A stretch of DNA of 64,000 nt from Mycobacterium sp. D16Q14 (GTDB lineage: Bacteria > Actinomycetota > Actinomycetes > Mycobacteriales > Mycobacteriaceae), in the NCBI GenBank assembly GCA_002013415.1, contig MAEX01000006.1, forward strand, positions 124,001-188,000, written 5' to 3'. The notes under the pieces are model-generated. The model searched no databases. It was not told where the DNA came from and saw nothing but the letters and a program-made list of their open reading frames with translations. Positions within the stretch are counted from its first letter, which is position 1; every line of letters begins with the position of its first letter. This document shows positions 38,468-48,105 of the stretch, one piece after another. The position numbers and the translations under genes are program-made.

Positions 38468-40037
38468 TCAGGCTCCCGCGTCTTTTCGAGCTCTCCAAGC
38501 CTTCCAGCGCGGCACGCAACTCCACCCTGTCGTCGAACGGGACGGAAACCGCACCGACGCGCTGACCGCTCTCGTGCCCCTTGCCCGCGATCAGGACGGT
38601 GTCCCCCGGTCGTGCCCATCCGGTGGCGAAGTCAATGGCGGCCCGTCGGTCGCCCATCTCGACCACCTCGACATCCGAACCGGCTATCCCGGAGATGATC
38701 TCGGCGCGGATCGCCGCCGGATCCTCGTCTCGCGGGTTGTCGTCGGTAACTACCACCAGATCGGCCAGCTCCGCGGCGACCTGCCCCATATCGGCGCGCT
38801 TGCCACGGTCGCGGTTGCCGCCCGCACCGAACACCACCGCCAGCCGGCCCTCGCGATGGCTGCGCAGGCTCTCCAGGACCGCGCGTAGCGCCCCGGGCTT
38901 GTGGGCATAGTCGACGACGGCCAGGAACGGCTGGCCGGCAACCACCGACTCCATGCGTCCCGGCACCCCGGCGGTCGCGATCCCCGGTGCGGCGGTCGCC
39001 GCCGGAACCCCGAGTAGTTCTATAATCGCAACGGCGACAAGACAATTGGCCACATTGTAATGGCCCGGTAGCGCGATACCGAGTTCAATGCCGCGCCCGG
39101 GACCCTGGGCCACAAACCGTTGACCGCCGTCGTAACCGACCGCCACACCGGAGCAGGTCCAGTCCGCGACGGCACCGGCACGCGAGCTCACCGTGATGAC
39201 GTCGGGACCCGCCGCACGCGCCAGCTCGGCCATGGCCCGCCCGGCATCATCGTCGACACAGATCACCGAATGCCGTGCCCGCTGCGGTGAATCACGCTGG
39301 AAGAGCCTGGCCTTGGTGGCGAAATAGTCCTCCATGTTGGGGTGGAAGTCGAGGTGATCTCGCGAGAGATTCGTGAACGCTCCCACCGTGAAGTGCGTGC
39401 CGTCCACACGGTTGAGCGCCAACGCGTGGCTGGACACCTCCATGACCACGGTGTCCACACCACGCTGCACCATTTCGGCCAACAGCTCCTGCAGAGCCGG
39501 CGCCTCGGGGGTGGTCAGCGCACTGGGGACATCCTCGCCGTCGATCCGTACCCCGACCGTGCCGATGAGACCGACACGCTTGCCCGCGGCCCGCAGACCG
39601 GCCTCCACCAGGTAGGTGGTGGTGGTCTTTCCGGAGGTTCCGGTGACACCCACTACCTGCACCTGCCGTGAGGGGTCTCCATAGACCGTCGCCGCGAGCT
39701 GACCGAGCACCGCGCGCGGGATGGGGTGAACCAACACCGCGATATCCGTGAGATCCGAGCCCTGATCCGCCAGCAGCTGGGCTCCCGCGGTGTCGGTGAG
39801 CACGGCCGTCGCCCCCGCGGCGACCGCCTGGGATGCGAACTGTGCGCCGTGCGCGCTGCTGCCGGGCAGCGCCGCGAAGAGGTCACCCGCGCGCGCGTCC
39901 TGCGCCCTGAGGGTGACTCCCGAGACGGTCGTGTCGGTGCGTGACCCACGCAGTTCGACCGAGACCAGTGAGGCGAGGTCGGACACCCGGTGCTGGCGTG
40001 TCCGTGGGAGGAACCGATGGGTTCCGGATGCCGCCAC
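38460..40037 (-). CDS. murE: UDP-MurNAc-dipeptide--meso-diaminopimelate ligase
   Basis: 525 residues. P-loop [46 protein letters not shown] and DNPRDEDP. The last is the DNPR motif that selects meso-diaminopimelate over lysine, as expected in mycobacteria. GTG at 40037 is supported by a near-perfect ribosome site (AGGAGGTGATC) spaced correctly. It lies 98 bases downstream of pbpB, the largest gap inside this part of the cluster. Confidence 0.97.
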   Translation of the reverse strand: MAASGTHRFLPRTRQHRVSDLASLVSVELRGSRTDTTVSGVTLRAQDARAGDLFAALPGSSAHGAQFASQAVAAGATAVLTDTAGAQLLADQGSDLTDIAVLVHPIPRAVLGQLAATVYGDPSRQVQVVGVTGTSGKTTTTYLVEAGLRAAGKRVGLIGTVGVRIDGEDVPSALTTPEAPALQELLAEMVQRGVDTVVMEVSSHALALNRVDGTHFTVGAFTNLSRDHLDFHPNMEDYFATKARLFQRDSPQRARHSVICVDDDAGRAMAELARAAGPDVITVSSRAGAVADWTCSGVAVGYDGGQRFVAQGPGRGIELGIALPGHYNVANCLVAVAIIELLGVPAATAAPGIATAGVPGRMESVVAGQPFLAVVDYAHKPGALRAVLESLRSHREGRLAVVFGAGGNRDRGKRADMGQVAAELADLVVVTDDNPRDEDPAAIRAEIISGIAGSDVEVVEMGDRRAAIDFATGWARPGDTVLIAGKGHESGQRVGAVSVPFDDRVELRAALEGLESSKRRGSLND

Positions 40038-40135
40038 CAGTGATCACCTCCTGCCGTCGTTGTGCCGCCCCGGGTCCTTGCGCGTCAAACGACACTACCG
40101 GGCGGCCGCATGCCCTTGACCCGACGAGGACCGGC

Positions 40136-42049
40136 TCAGGTGGCCTGCAGGATGAGCGGTGGGCCGGGGTCGGGTGATAGTGGCACGTTTTGACGCCGCA
40201 TGAGCCAGGACGCGATGTTGTGGAACAGCGGTGCCGCGGTCATGTGCGCAGACCCATCGGAACCCCGCCTGGGCGCGTTCATCTCGATGCCGATGACGTA
40301 ACGGGGATCATCTGTGGTGGCGATTCCCGCGAAGGTGATCCAGTACACGTCGTCGAAGTAGCACCCGCAGGCCGGATTGATCTGCTGGGCCGTACCCGTC
40401 TTGCCGCTCAGCTGGTAACCCTCGACAGCGCCGGACGCGCCGGTGCCGTTCTGAATCTGACGCGCATCGGGTTGCAGCACCGCGCGCAGCATATTCCGGA
40501 CGGTGCGCGCGGTCCCCGCGTTGACCACCTGCACCGGCTCCGGGCGCGGTTCTTCCTTGCGGGTGCCATCGGGCGCCGTGATGCTCTTGAGGATGCGCGG
40601 CGGCATCCGCACGCCATCGTTGGCGATGGCCTGGTACATACCCGTCATCTGCAGCAACGTCATCGACAGGCCTTGACCGATGGGCAGGTTCGAGAAGGTG
40701 CTACCCGACCATTGCTCGATCGGCGGCACAATACCGGCGCTCTCGCCGGGCAGGCCGACGCCCGTGCGCTGCCCCAGACCGAACTTGTCCACCAGATCCA
40801 TGAACCGTTCCGGACCGACGCGCTGGGCCAGCATCAGCGTGCCCACGTTGGAAGACTTTCCAAAGACGCCGGTGGTAGTGAAGGGCACCGTGCCGTGCGG
40901 CCACGCGTCGCGGACGGTCACCCCGCCCATGTTGATGGAACCCGGAACCTGCAGCACCTCATCGGGATTGGACAAGTCGTTTTCGATGACAGCCGAGGCG
41001 GTAATGACCTTATTCACCGATCCGGGCTCGAACGGCGAGGACACCGAGAGATTGCCCATCTCGCGGTTGCCCTGCTTACCAAGGTTCTGTGACGGATCAA
41101 AGGTGTTGTCATTGGCCATCGCCAGGACCTCACCGGTCTTGGAATCAAGCACCACTGCGGAGACGCTGCGCGCCTCGGACAAGTCCTTGGCCTGCTGGAC
41201 CTGCTGCTGCACATAGAACTGAATGTCGTTGTCCAGCGTGAGTTCGACGGTGGATCCGTTGACGGCATTGTGCTGGTCGCGGTAGCTGCCCGGAATCACC
41301 GCGCCGTCAGAGCCACGGTCGAAAGTCTGCGCCCCGTCCTTGCCGGCCAATGCGCTGTCCAGAGAATCCTCAAGCCCGAGAAGGCCGTAACCCTCCCAGT
41401 CGATGCTGCCCACGATGTTGGCGGCCAACGAGCCACCGGGATACTGGCGGATGTCCTGCCGCTCGGATCCCACTTCTGGGAACTCCTTGACGATCTCGGC
41501 GGCGATGGCCGGATCGACCGAGCGCGCCAGATACGCGAAGGTGTCGTCGCTGCGGATCTTCTTCAGCAGGCTCTTGGCATCGGGTTTGTTACCGAGCTTG
41601 GCAGAGACCCCGGCGGCGATGTCCCGCAGCCGCTGCTCGGGCTCGACGGCCCTGATTTTCGCCGCTGCGGCCTTAGCGGCGTCACTCTTCCCAGGGTCCT
41701 TGAGGGTCTCGTGACTTTTCTCCCACGCCTTGGTGAGTTGTTCGCGAATCTTCTTCGGCTGGAAGGTAAGAGCACGAGCCTCGATGGTGAACGCCAGTTT
41801 GTTGCCCGCGCGGTCGACGATGGTGCCGCGCAACGCCTTCTCAGTCTCGGTGACCTTCAGCTGACCCGCGGCCTCAGCGCGCAGACCCGCGGCGCGCGGT
41901 CCCTGCAGAGTGAACAACTGGATGGCGGCGATGGCGAGCGTGAGGAAGATGATGATATTGCCCGCCCGGTGCCGAAAGGCGAATCCGGCTGTCCGCGAAA
42001 CGGCAGCGATCGGCCGTCGGGTGCGACGGGCACCGACCGGCCGGGTCAC
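40136..42049 (-). CDS. pbpB: Septal transpeptidase PbpB (FtsI, class B PBP)
   Basis: 637 residues. A short Arg-rich cytoplasmic tail and one membrane helix (NIIIFLTLAIAAIQLF) precede a pedestal dimerisation region and the transpeptidase domain. The active-site Ser is Ser344 in EPGSVNK, with SxN in KSSNVGT near 400 and KTGT in SGKTGTAQQ near 550. It cross-links septal peptidoglycan with FtsW. The start overlaps the ftsL stop. Confidence 0.96.
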   Translation of the reverse strand: MTRPVGARRTRRPIAAVSRTAGFAFRHRAGNIIIFLTLAIAAIQLFTLQGPRAAGLRAEAAGQLKVTETEKALRGTIVDRAGNKLAFTIEARALTFQPKKIREQLTKAWEKSHETLKDPGKSDAAKAAAAKIRAVEPEQRLRDIAAGVSAKLGNKPDAKSLLKKIRSDDTFAYLARSVDPAIAAEIVKEFPEVGSERQDIRQYPGGSLAANIVGSIDWEGYGLLGLEDSLDSALAGKDGAQTFDRGSDGAVIPGSYRDQHNAVNGSTVELTLDNDIQFYVQQQVQQAKDLSEARSVSAVVLDSKTGEVLAMANDNTFDPSQNLGKQGNREMGNLSVSSPFEPGSVNKVITASAVIENDLSNPDEVLQVPGSINMGGVTVRDAWPHGTVPFTTTGVFGKSSNVGTLMLAQRVGPERFMDLVDKFGLGQRTGVGLPGESAGIVPPIEQWSGSTFSNLPIGQGLSMTLLQMTGMYQAIANDGVRMPPRILKSITAPDGTRKEEPRPEPVQVVNAGTARTVRNMLRAVLQPDARQIQNGTGASGAVEGYQLSGKTGTAQQINPACGCYFDDVYWITFAGIATTDDPRYVIGIEMNAPRRGSDGSAHMTAAPLFHNIASWLMRRQNVPLSPDPGPPLILQAT

Positions 42050-43029
42050 GTCGCCGGGCGGGGACTCGTTGTTGCCACGGGATTGAATTGTTCCCCGGTA
42101 ACTGGAGAATTCGCGATATTTGATGCTTGCGGCGCGTCGGGCACAGGGGGCGGTATCGCGACGGCGGGATCCGGCGCCGCCACGACCGGTGCGGGCACCG
42201 GCACCGCAGGCGGCGCGAGGGCCGGGTCCTGTCCCGCAGGAGCTTCCACCACCGGCGCAGGCACGGCCGCCGGCGGTGGCATATGCGGCACCACGGCCAC
42301 CGGCGGCGGCGCGGGCGGCAGCTGCACGGGCACCTCGACCGAGTTACCGGCCTTCGGAACAGCATCGACATCATCGGGGATCACGGAGTTCAGCGGCGCC
42401 GGTGCGACACCTTCCGCGGGCTTCGGAGCACCTACCAGCAGCCAGTTGCCCTGCGGGTCCCGCACCAGATGCGCGATATCACGCGACGGGATCATGCCGA
42501 GATCACGCGCCGAATCCGCGAGTGCCGGTGCGGATTCCGCACGCAACACATCGCGTTCAAGGGCTTCCTTGCGTTGTAACAGACTCTCATTGGTGCGCCG
42601 CTGGGTACCCAGCTGGTACGACCGTTCCGCGGCATCGGTCGACAACCACAATGTGATGGCCAGGCCAACACCGAGAGCACCGATGACTAGCACGACGAAG
42701 GGAACCTTCGCGATCCACACATGTGGCCGCAGGTCCACATCGGACAAGCGGGTGAGAATTCTTTCACGTAGTGGTATGCGAATGACCTTGGGCGCCTTGG
42801 CCTTGCGCGCCTTTGCTCGGGCCTTTGCCTGTTGGGTGCTGGTCGCCGGACGGATCTTCTCGGGCGCCTGACGCTGCACCGGAATCGGCATGGTCTGCGG
42901 AGCCGAACGGCGCGGGCGCGGCGAAGGACCGGCACCGGTTGCCTTGGGTGCGGCACCGCGACGTTTGGCGGGCTTGGCGGAACTGTTCTTCTTGGGGGCC
43001 TCAGCAGCCTTCTTGCGCACCCCAATCAT
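42046..43029 (-). CDS. ftsL: FtsL-like bitopic protein with Pro-rich tail, Rv2164c homologue
   Basis: 327 residues. A very basic Lys/Ala/Pro cytoplasmic tail (1-~110), one helix ([19 protein letters not shown]), a short coiled coil ([16 protein letters not shown]) and [15 protein letters not shown] that resembles the FtsL C-terminus. A long Pro/Ala/Val tail follows outside the membrane. The position between rsmH and pbpB is that of ftsL; both junctions are ATGA overlaps. Confidence 0.85.
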   Translation of the reverse strand: MIGVRKKAAEAPKKNSSAKPAKRRGAAPKATGAGPSPRPRRSAPQTMPIPVQRQAPEKIRPATSTQQAKARAKARKAKAPKVIRIPLRERILTRLSDVDLRPHVWIAKVPFVVLVIGALGVGLAITLWLSTDAAERSYQLGTQRRTNESLLQRKEALERDVLRAESAPALADSARDLGMIPSRDIAHLVRDPQGNWLLVGAPKPAEGVAPAPLNSVIPDDVDAVPKAGNSVEVPVQLPPAPPPVAVVPHMPPPAAVPAPVVEAPAGQDPALAPPAVPVPAPVVAAPDPAVAIPPPVPDAPQASNIANSPVTGEQFNPVATTSPRPAT

Positions 43030-44027
43030 GCGCTCCTCCTATCCGCAACTCGTTCGACTGCCCGTAACCGCACTGGCGCACTACGTGGATTGACTTCTAT
43101 TTCCGCATCGTTCGCCCGTTCGGCGCCGTGGGTGATCGCCCTGAACTCCGGTGCGTCACTGGGCAACTCGACCGGTAAGTCGATGGGCGACCGGGACGCG
43201 ATGGCTGTCGCGAACTCCGCCTTGACGATCTTGTCCTCGAGCGACTGGTAGGCCATGACCGCAATTCGACCGCCCGGCCGTAACGCCGCCATCGCGGTAG
43301 GTATCGCGGCGGCAAGGGATTCGAGCTCAGCGTTAACCGCGATCCGAAGGGCCTGGAAAGTCCGTTTCGCCGGATGACCGCCCGTACGACGGGTGGCGGC
43401 GGGGATGGCGGCGTACAGCAGCTCAACCAACTGTCCACTGCGCGTGAAGGGCTCGATTGCGCGGCGCCGGACGATCTCGCCGGCGATCCGGCGCGCGAAG
43501 CGCTCCTCCCCGAACCTGCTGAGCACCCTGGACAGCTCTGCCGCCGAATAGGTGTTCAGGATGTCCGCTGCGGTCAGCGCGTCGTGCGCGTTCATCCGCA
43601 TGTCCAACGGAGCGTCAACCGAATAGGCAAAGCCGCGCTCGGCCTGATCGAGCTGCATGGAGGATACGCCCAGATCGAAGAGCACCGCGTCAACCGAAGA
43701 CGTTGTCCGGTAACCCAATCCCTCAAGCGCATCGGCGAGACCGTCGTAGCGGGTATGCACCGCGGCGAATCGCGTCCCGAAGGGCGCTAGCCGCGTTCGG
43801 GCGATGTCCAGGGCGTTGGTATCACGATCGAGACCGACGACCGTGAGGCCCGGCAGCGTGGAGAGGAAGTACTCGGTGTGTCCACCCGCGCCGAGGGTGG
43901 CGTCGACGAGAACGGCGCCGGACCCATCCGCGGACCGGGCCGTCAGGGCCGGGGCCAGGAGCTCGTAGCAGCGCTCGAGCATGACCGGGATGTGACCGAA
44001 CCCGGGCCGAGAATTGTTGTCAGACAC
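43026..44027 (-). CDS. rsmH: 16S rRNA m4C1402 methyltransferase RsmH (MraW)
   Basis: 333 residues. HIPVMLERC at the start, the SAM-binding [44 protein letters not shown] and [11 protein letters not shown] are family marks. It methylates N4 of C1402 in 16S rRNA. GTG at 44027 (VSDNNSRPG) has GGAGGGG 8 bases upstream. The open frame extends into mraZ but carries no family sequence there. Confidence 0.95.
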   Translation of the reverse strand: MSDNNSRPGFGHIPVMLERCYELLAPALTARSADGSGAVLVDATLGAGGHTEYFLSTLPGLTVVGLDRDTNALDIARTRLAPFGTRFAAVHTRYDGLADALEGLGYRTTSSVDAVLFDLGVSSMQLDQAERGFAYSVDAPLDMRMNAHDALTAADILNTYSAAELSRVLSRFGEERFARRIAGEIVRRRAIEPFTRSGQLVELLYAAIPAATRRTGGHPAKRTFQALRIAVNAELESLAAAIPTAMAALRPGGRIAVMAYQSLEDKIVKAEFATAIASRSPIDLPVELPSDAPEFRAITHGAERANDAEIEVNPRSAPVRLRAVERVADRRSA

Positions 44028-44047
44028 GGCGACACCCCTCCGGGAGC

Positions 44048-44069
44048 GAAAAACGCCCCCGTAGGGGCG
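44048..44069 (-). terminator. Intrinsic terminator/attenuator between mraZ and rsmH
   Basis: On the minus strand CGCCCC-TACG-GGGGCG is followed at once by GTTTTTCG, a six-base-pair GC stem with a T-run. It lies in the 175-base gap before rsmH, directly ahead of the rsmH ribosome site. It may stop part of the transcription coming from the mraZ promoter. Confidence 0.6.
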
Positions 44070-44202
44070 GGACATGCCTCTATGGGCGCGCTGGTAGGTG
44101 CGAGGAAACCGTGCAGCCCGGTCCCTGCCCGATGGTGCGAACCTGGCGTCGGGGAAGTACGCCAGGGCCGTATCGGACAGAGGCCGCGCTGCGCGGGCTC
44201 GC

Positions 44203-44634
44203 TCAGAAGATGCCATTGAGGGATTCATCGCTGGCCGTCGAGAAGTTCTCTTCGTGTTCCTCCAGGTACTGCTGCCACTTAGCGGCATCCCAAATCTCTA
44301 GGTAGTCAACGGATCCGATGACTACGCAATCCTTGGACAAATCCGCGTACCGCCGGTGGTCGGCAGACAGGGTGATGCGCCCCTGGGCGTCCGGATGCTG
44401 TTCATCGGTGGCCGCGGCCAGGTTCCGCAGGAAGGCGCGAGCCTCGGGGTTGCTGCGAGAGGCCGTGGCAGCCTTGCGTGCCAGCTGCTCGAACTCGGCC
44501 CGCGGATAGACGGCGAGGCTGTGGTCCTGGCTTTTGGTGACCATCAGCCCTCCCGCTAGTGCGTCTCGAAACTTGGCGGGCAATGTCAGCCGCCCCTTGT
44601 CGTCGAGCCTGGGCGTGTAGGTACCGAGAAACAT
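44203..44634 (-). CDS. mraZ: Transcriptional regulator MraZ
   Basis: 143 residues, two SpoVT/AbrB-like halves each with the DxxxR motif: [13 protein letters not shown] near residue 11 and [13 protein letters not shown] near 85. MraZ forms a ring that binds GTGGG repeats upstream of its own gene and represses the cluster. GGGAGGTG lies 6 bases before the ATG. Confidence 0.96.
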   Translation of the reverse strand: MFLGTYTPRLDDKGRLTLPAKFRDALAGGLMVTKSQDHSLAVYPRAEFEQLARKAATASRSNPEARAFLRNLAAATDEQHPDAQGRITLSADHRRYADLSKDCVVIGSVDYLEIWDAAKWQQYLEEHEENFSTASDESLNGIF

Positions 44635-44685
44635 CTCGACACCTCCCTGTCCAAACCCTCGGAGCTACCCTTTCCTCCGATAGGC

Positions 44686-44710
44686 GCCACTTTACCCCAC
44701 AATCCCCCAC
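44686..44710 (-). promoter_or_regulatory. MraZ boxes (three repeats)
   Basis: On the minus strand GTGGG-N5-GTGGG-N5-GTGGC repeats with a 10-base period. The first copies are at 44706-44710 and 44696-44700, and the third (GTGGC) at 44686-44690. This is the known layout of MraZ operators, about 50-75 bases before the mraZ start. Confidence 0.85.
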
Positions 44711-44801
44711 TTTGAATCTGATTTGCCGCGTGTCTCCCCACGATGCACCCACCATCAGGTCAACAGAGGCGACCGACATACCGTTTGCCCAGGTCAACCC
44801 A

Positions 44802-44816
44802 GTGGGGATGAGTGGG
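44802..44816 (+). promoter_or_regulatory. Second, inverted pair of MraZ-like boxes
   Basis: GTGGG-GATGA-GTGGG on the plus strand has the same 5-base spacing as the main operator but the opposite orientation, 92 bases further upstream. It could allow MraZ-mediated looping or a divergent site. Only two repeats are present. Confidence 0.4.
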
Positions 44817-44937
44817 GCACCAGTATCCAGGCGAGTTGATAACGATTTGGCCTGCACGGGCGAACAGGCTTGCGAGCGATCACCCCACGGTGGGCGGCCC
44901 CGGGGTGCACCTGCTCAGGCAGCAACGCATACAGCAA

Positions 44938-44964
44938 CAGACCCGCGCGGAGTGCGCGGGTCTG
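44938..44964. terminator. Strong hairpin after the DUF3040 gene
   Basis: A perfect 11-base stem, CAGACCCGCGC/GCGCGGGTCTG, with a GGAGT loop. It lies 30 bases past the stop of the leftward DUF3040 gene and would insulate it from the mraZ promoter region. The T-run after it is weak. Confidence 0.65.
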
Positions 44965-44993
44965 TGATCTCGAGCTGCTTTAGATGACGTTAG

Positions 44994-45401
44994 TCAGTTG
45001 TCGAAACGGCGGCGGAAGCGCTCTTCCATGCGCTGCGCGAACGACCCGGCGGCACGGGGGCGGCGAATGCGACCACTGGCCCCACCCGGTCCTGACTGCC
45101 CGGTAGCACTTGTCTCGGAACGCCGGCTCCCAATGATTGCGAAGACTGCGGCACCGAACATCACCACGAATCCGATGACGCTCAGGATCGGGAAGTTCCC
45201 GATCTGGGTGGCGGGCACGGCGACACCAACCACCAGCATGGCCAATCCGATGCAGAAAAACGCCGCACCCTGCAGGCGACGGCGGCCGGAGGTCGCACCC
45301 AGGCGTCCTCCGCGCACACTCGACGCAAACTTGGGATCCTCCGCGTACAGCGCGCTCTCAATCTGGTCGAGCATGCGCTGCTCGTGCTCGGAGAGTGGCA
45401 T
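44994..45401 (-). CDS. DUF3040 membrane protein, Rv2169c homologue
   Basis: 135 residues. MPLSEHEQRMLDQIESALYAEDPKF is the DUF3040 signature, followed by a two-helix membrane hairpin (FFCIGLAMLVVGVAVPA and ILSVIGFVVMFGAAVFAII) and a basic C-terminus. GGGAGGG precedes the ATG at 45401. The function is unknown. It is divergent from the GNAT gene across a 280-base region in which I see a short AGGGTG/CACCCT repeat at about 45460 but no clear promoter. Confidence 0.87.
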   Translation of the reverse strand: MPLSEHEQRMLDQIESALYAEDPKFASSVRGGRLGATSGRRRLQGAAFFCIGLAMLVVGVAVPATQIGNFPILSVIGFVVMFGAAVFAIIGSRRSETSATGQSGPGGASGRIRRPRAAGSFAQRMEERFRRRFDN

Positions 45402-45681
45402 CGGTCCCTCCCTCTGGCGCATTGCAACCGGTTGAGTATGTCGTGTCGTTTTATCAAGGGTGCTGCGGTTACAACACCCTCACGTTCATAATACGAGGTG
45501 AATACCCGCTATACCACCCGGTTCACCCACCAATCTCCCAGCCAGGCTCCACCGGGCAACCTCCCACGACGCGGCGCGCCGACGGACCCGGGAAAAACAG
45601 CTACAGCACCCAGGACTGGGCAGAGCGTGATAAACCCGGGCGGTACACACCGAGCCCACACGGAAACCAAAAGGACGCACG

Positions 45682-46344
45682 TTGACGACATTCGTGGCCG
45701 ACTTGTCGCAACGCGATATGCAGCGCAGGCTCAGCGAAGCGCTTCGTGTCTACGTCATCGCCATGGGCTATCCGCATGGCACCGAGGATCAGCGCGCTCC
45801 CATGTGGCTGGAGCACAGCCGCAGACGCGGCTGGCAGGCGGCCGCCATCTTCGATGCTCCAGCCGTCCCATCGTCTGACTACACCAGACCCGACGAGGAC
45901 CTGATGGACCAGGCACGCATCGTCGGGATCGCGTACGGCTATCGCGGTGCCGCAGACCAATGGTGGCACCAGCAGGTCAGCCAGGGCCTGCGGAAATCGG
46001 GAGTGCCGCGCGACCGCATCAGCGCCTTGCTCGACCAGTACTTCGAGCTGACGGAACTGCATGTCGACCCGGGGCTTCAGGGGCACGGCTTTGGCGAGGC
46101 GTTGGCGCGGCGGCTGCTGGCGGGCCGCTCCGAATCGCATGTCCTGCTGTCCACCCCCGAGATTACCGGTGAGTCCAACCGGGCATGGCGGCTGTACCGG
46201 CGGCTCGGATTCACCGATGTCATCCGGCAACACCAGTTCGCGGGAGACCCCAGACGATTCGCCGTGCTTGGCCGGCCTCTGCCTCTGGAGCCCGGCTATC
46301 GGCAGCCGGACGTGACCACCGTCTGGCACGATGAGCCACGATGA
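45682..46344 (+). CDS. GNAT-family acetyltransferase, Rv2170 homologue
   Basis: 220 residues. The acetyl-CoA loop is in VDPGLQGHGFGEALARRLL near residue 140, followed by the NRAWRLYRRLGF motif. The start is a TTG at 45682 with AAAGGA 7 bases upstream. The M. tuberculosis relative has been linked to protein lysine acetylation; the target here is not visible. The stop overlaps the lppM start. Confidence 0.85.
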   Translation: MTTFVADLSQRDMQRRLSEALRVYVIAMGYPHGTEDQRAPMWLEHSRRRGWQAAAIFDAPAVPSSDYTRPDEDLMDQARIVGIAYGYRGAADQWWHQQVSQGLRKSGVPRDRISALLDQYFELTELHVDPGLQGHGFGEALARRLLAGRSESHVLLSTPEITGESNRAWRLYRRLGFTDVIRQHQFAGDPRRFAVLGRPLPLEPGYRQPDVTTVWHDEPR

Positions 46345-47021
46345 CTAGGCCAGGGCGGGTGGGGCGCATCGTCGCCGTGCTGTTGTTGACGACGCTGCCG
46401 CTGCTGTCGGGATGTGTGCGTATCAAGGCCTCGATGACCGTCACCACCGACGATCACGTCTCCGGCCAACTGATCGCCGTCGCTAAACCGCAGGGCAAGG
46501 ACGATAAGGGCCCTCAGCTCGACCGCAACATGTCGTTCGCCCAGAAGGTTCAGGTGGGCGAGTACGAGGAGAACGGCATGGTGGGGTCGCGTGCCATTTT
46601 CAACGATCTGACCTTCGCGGAGGTCCCCCAGCTGGCCGGGATGAACAAGAACGCCGCCGGATTCGACCTGACACTGCGACGCAACGGCGACGTTGTCGTG
46701 CTGGAGGGCCGCGCCGATCTCACCGCGCTGGAAGACACCTCAAATGCCGATGTGTCGCTGGCCATTTCCTTTCCCGGCGATATCGAATCGACCAACGGGG
46801 AGACGCTCGGTTCCGACGCCGTGCAATGGAAACTCAATCCCGGCGTGGTCAGCACATTCAGCGCGACCGCCCGCTACAGCGACCCCAGCACCCGCTCGTT
46901 CAATGGAGCCGCGATCTTCGTGACGATCTCTGCGCTGCTGGTGGGCGCCCTCGTCGCGTCCCTGGCGTGGCTGGACCGTGACCAATCCCCCCGGTTTACG
47001 CCCGACCAGTTCCCGGAGTAA
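46341..47021 (+). CDS. lppM: Lipoprotein LppM
   Basis: 226 residues. The signal ends in lipobox LSGC (Cys about 26). The extracellular beta-rich domain (SMTVTTDDHVSGQLIAV onward) is followed by a C-terminal membrane helix (AAIFVTISALLVGALVASLAW) and a short tail, so it is anchored at both ends. LppM is implicated in host phagosome interaction in M. tuberculosis. The last 26 bases overlap metF in antisense. Confidence 0.88.
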   Translation: MTRPGRVGRIVAVLLLTTLPLLSGCVRIKASMTVTTDDHVSGQLIAVAKPQGKDDKGPQLDRNMSFAQKVQVGEYEENGMVGSRAIFNDLTFAEVPQLAGMNKNAAGFDLTLRRNGDVVVLEGRADLTALEDTSNADVSLAISFPGDIESTNGETLGSDAVQWKLNPGVVSTFSATARYSDPSTRSFNGAAIFVTISALLVGALVASLAWLDRDQSPRFTPDQFPE

Positions 47022-47976
47022 CCCGCACCCCGAGATTCTCCAGCACCTCGGAGGTGGCCCGCGCGAAGTTGAGCGTCATGAAGTGCACGCACGACACACC
47101 CTCGGCGATCAGCCGGGAGGCCATCGCGGTGGCGACCTCGACGCCGACCTTGCGAACCTCGTCACGGTTTTCCTCGGGACCGTCTCCGGCAGCCCGGAGA
47201 AGCCGTTCCTCCAGCGCAGCGGGCAACGTCGAGGAGGCGAGCTCGACCTGCCTACGCACCGACCGCAGCGACGTGATGGGCATCAGCCCCGGAACGATCG
47301 GCTTGGCGCCTTGTTCCGGATCGGCAGCCACCACCCGATCACGCAGCCGCAGGTAGTCGTCGACGTCGAAGAACATCTGGGTAATGGAGTACTCAGCGCC
47401 TGCCCGCAGCTTGTTCACCAGATTGGCCGTATCGCGTTCCAGATCGATCGCCTGCGGATGTCCCTCCGGGAAAGAGGCCACCCCGACATGGAAATCGCCC
47501 AGATCACGAACCAGACGCACCAGCTCTTCGGCGTAGGTCAGGCCACCTGGGTGCGGAATCCATTCCGCATTCACGTCCCCGGCCGGATCGCCGCGCAGGG
47601 CAAGGATATTGGTGATGCCACGGTCCACATAGGCCCCCACCATGGCGCGCAACTCGTCGACCGAATGCCCAACGGCGGTCAGATGTGCGACCGGGAGCAA
47701 GGTGGTGTTCTCGGCCAGCTCACCGGTCACCCGCACCGTGCGGTCACGAGTTGAACCGCCCGCACCATAGGTCACCGAGACGAAAACCGGCTGATACCGC
47801 TCGAAAACTCTTGCCGCCCGCCACAACCGAGCCTCAGCAGCCTCGTCGCGGGGCGGCATGAACTCCACCGAGAACGCGACATCGCCGGACGGAACCGCGG
47901 CGAGTCGATCGGCGATCGACCCCGGATCCTGCAGCTCGGCGACCGATGCGTCACGGTCGAGCGGGTGAGTTGTCAC
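46996..47976 (-). CDS. metF: Methylenetetrahydrofolate reductase-like protein, Rv2172c homologue
   Basis: 326 residues, beta/alpha-barrel. FSVEFMPPRDEAAE has the catalytic Glu region, VSVTYGAGGSTRDRT the FAD-site, LALRGDPAG the adenine-site motif and ITQMFFDVDDYLRL the folate-site helix. It would make 5-methyl-THF for methionine synthesis. It is divergent in sequence from enteric MetF but keeps the key blocks. It is convergent with lppM. Confidence 0.85.
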   Translation of the reverse strand: MTTHPLDRDASVAELQDPGSIADRLAAVPSGDVAFSVEFMPPRDEAAEARLWRAARVFERYQPVFVSVTYGAGGSTRDRTVRVTGELAENTTLLPVAHLTAVGHSVDELRAMVGAYVDRGITNILALRGDPAGDVNAEWIPHPGGLTYAEELVRLVRDLGDFHVGVASFPEGHPQAIDLERDTANLVNKLRAGAEYSITQMFFDVDDYLRLRDRVVAADPEQGAKPIVPGLMPITSLRSVRRQVELASSTLPAALEERLLRAAGDGPEENRDEVRKVGVEVATAMASRLIAEGVSCVHFMTLNFARATSEVLENLGVRVTPGTGRA

Positions 47977-48105
47977 CTGTCCAGGATAGGTGCGATTAGT
48001 CTGGGTTCACTCCCCGCGTATCCGGGACCAATTATCGCACCGTGAAAGGACGCCCCGCTGAGTGTCAACGTAGCCGCTGCCAACGCCCGGCACCTGACCG
48101 ATGCG

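Noticed and set aside
44028..44288. N-terminal extension of rsmH into mraZ
   Set aside because: RsmH family sequence begins at the GTG at 44027, which has its own good ribosome site; the extension would also cross a hairpin.
45440..45545. Short inverted repeats (AGGGTG/CACCCT, GGTGAA/TTCACC) upstream of the GNAT gene
   Set aside because: Arms of six bases with long loops are expected by chance at this base composition; not called as an operator.
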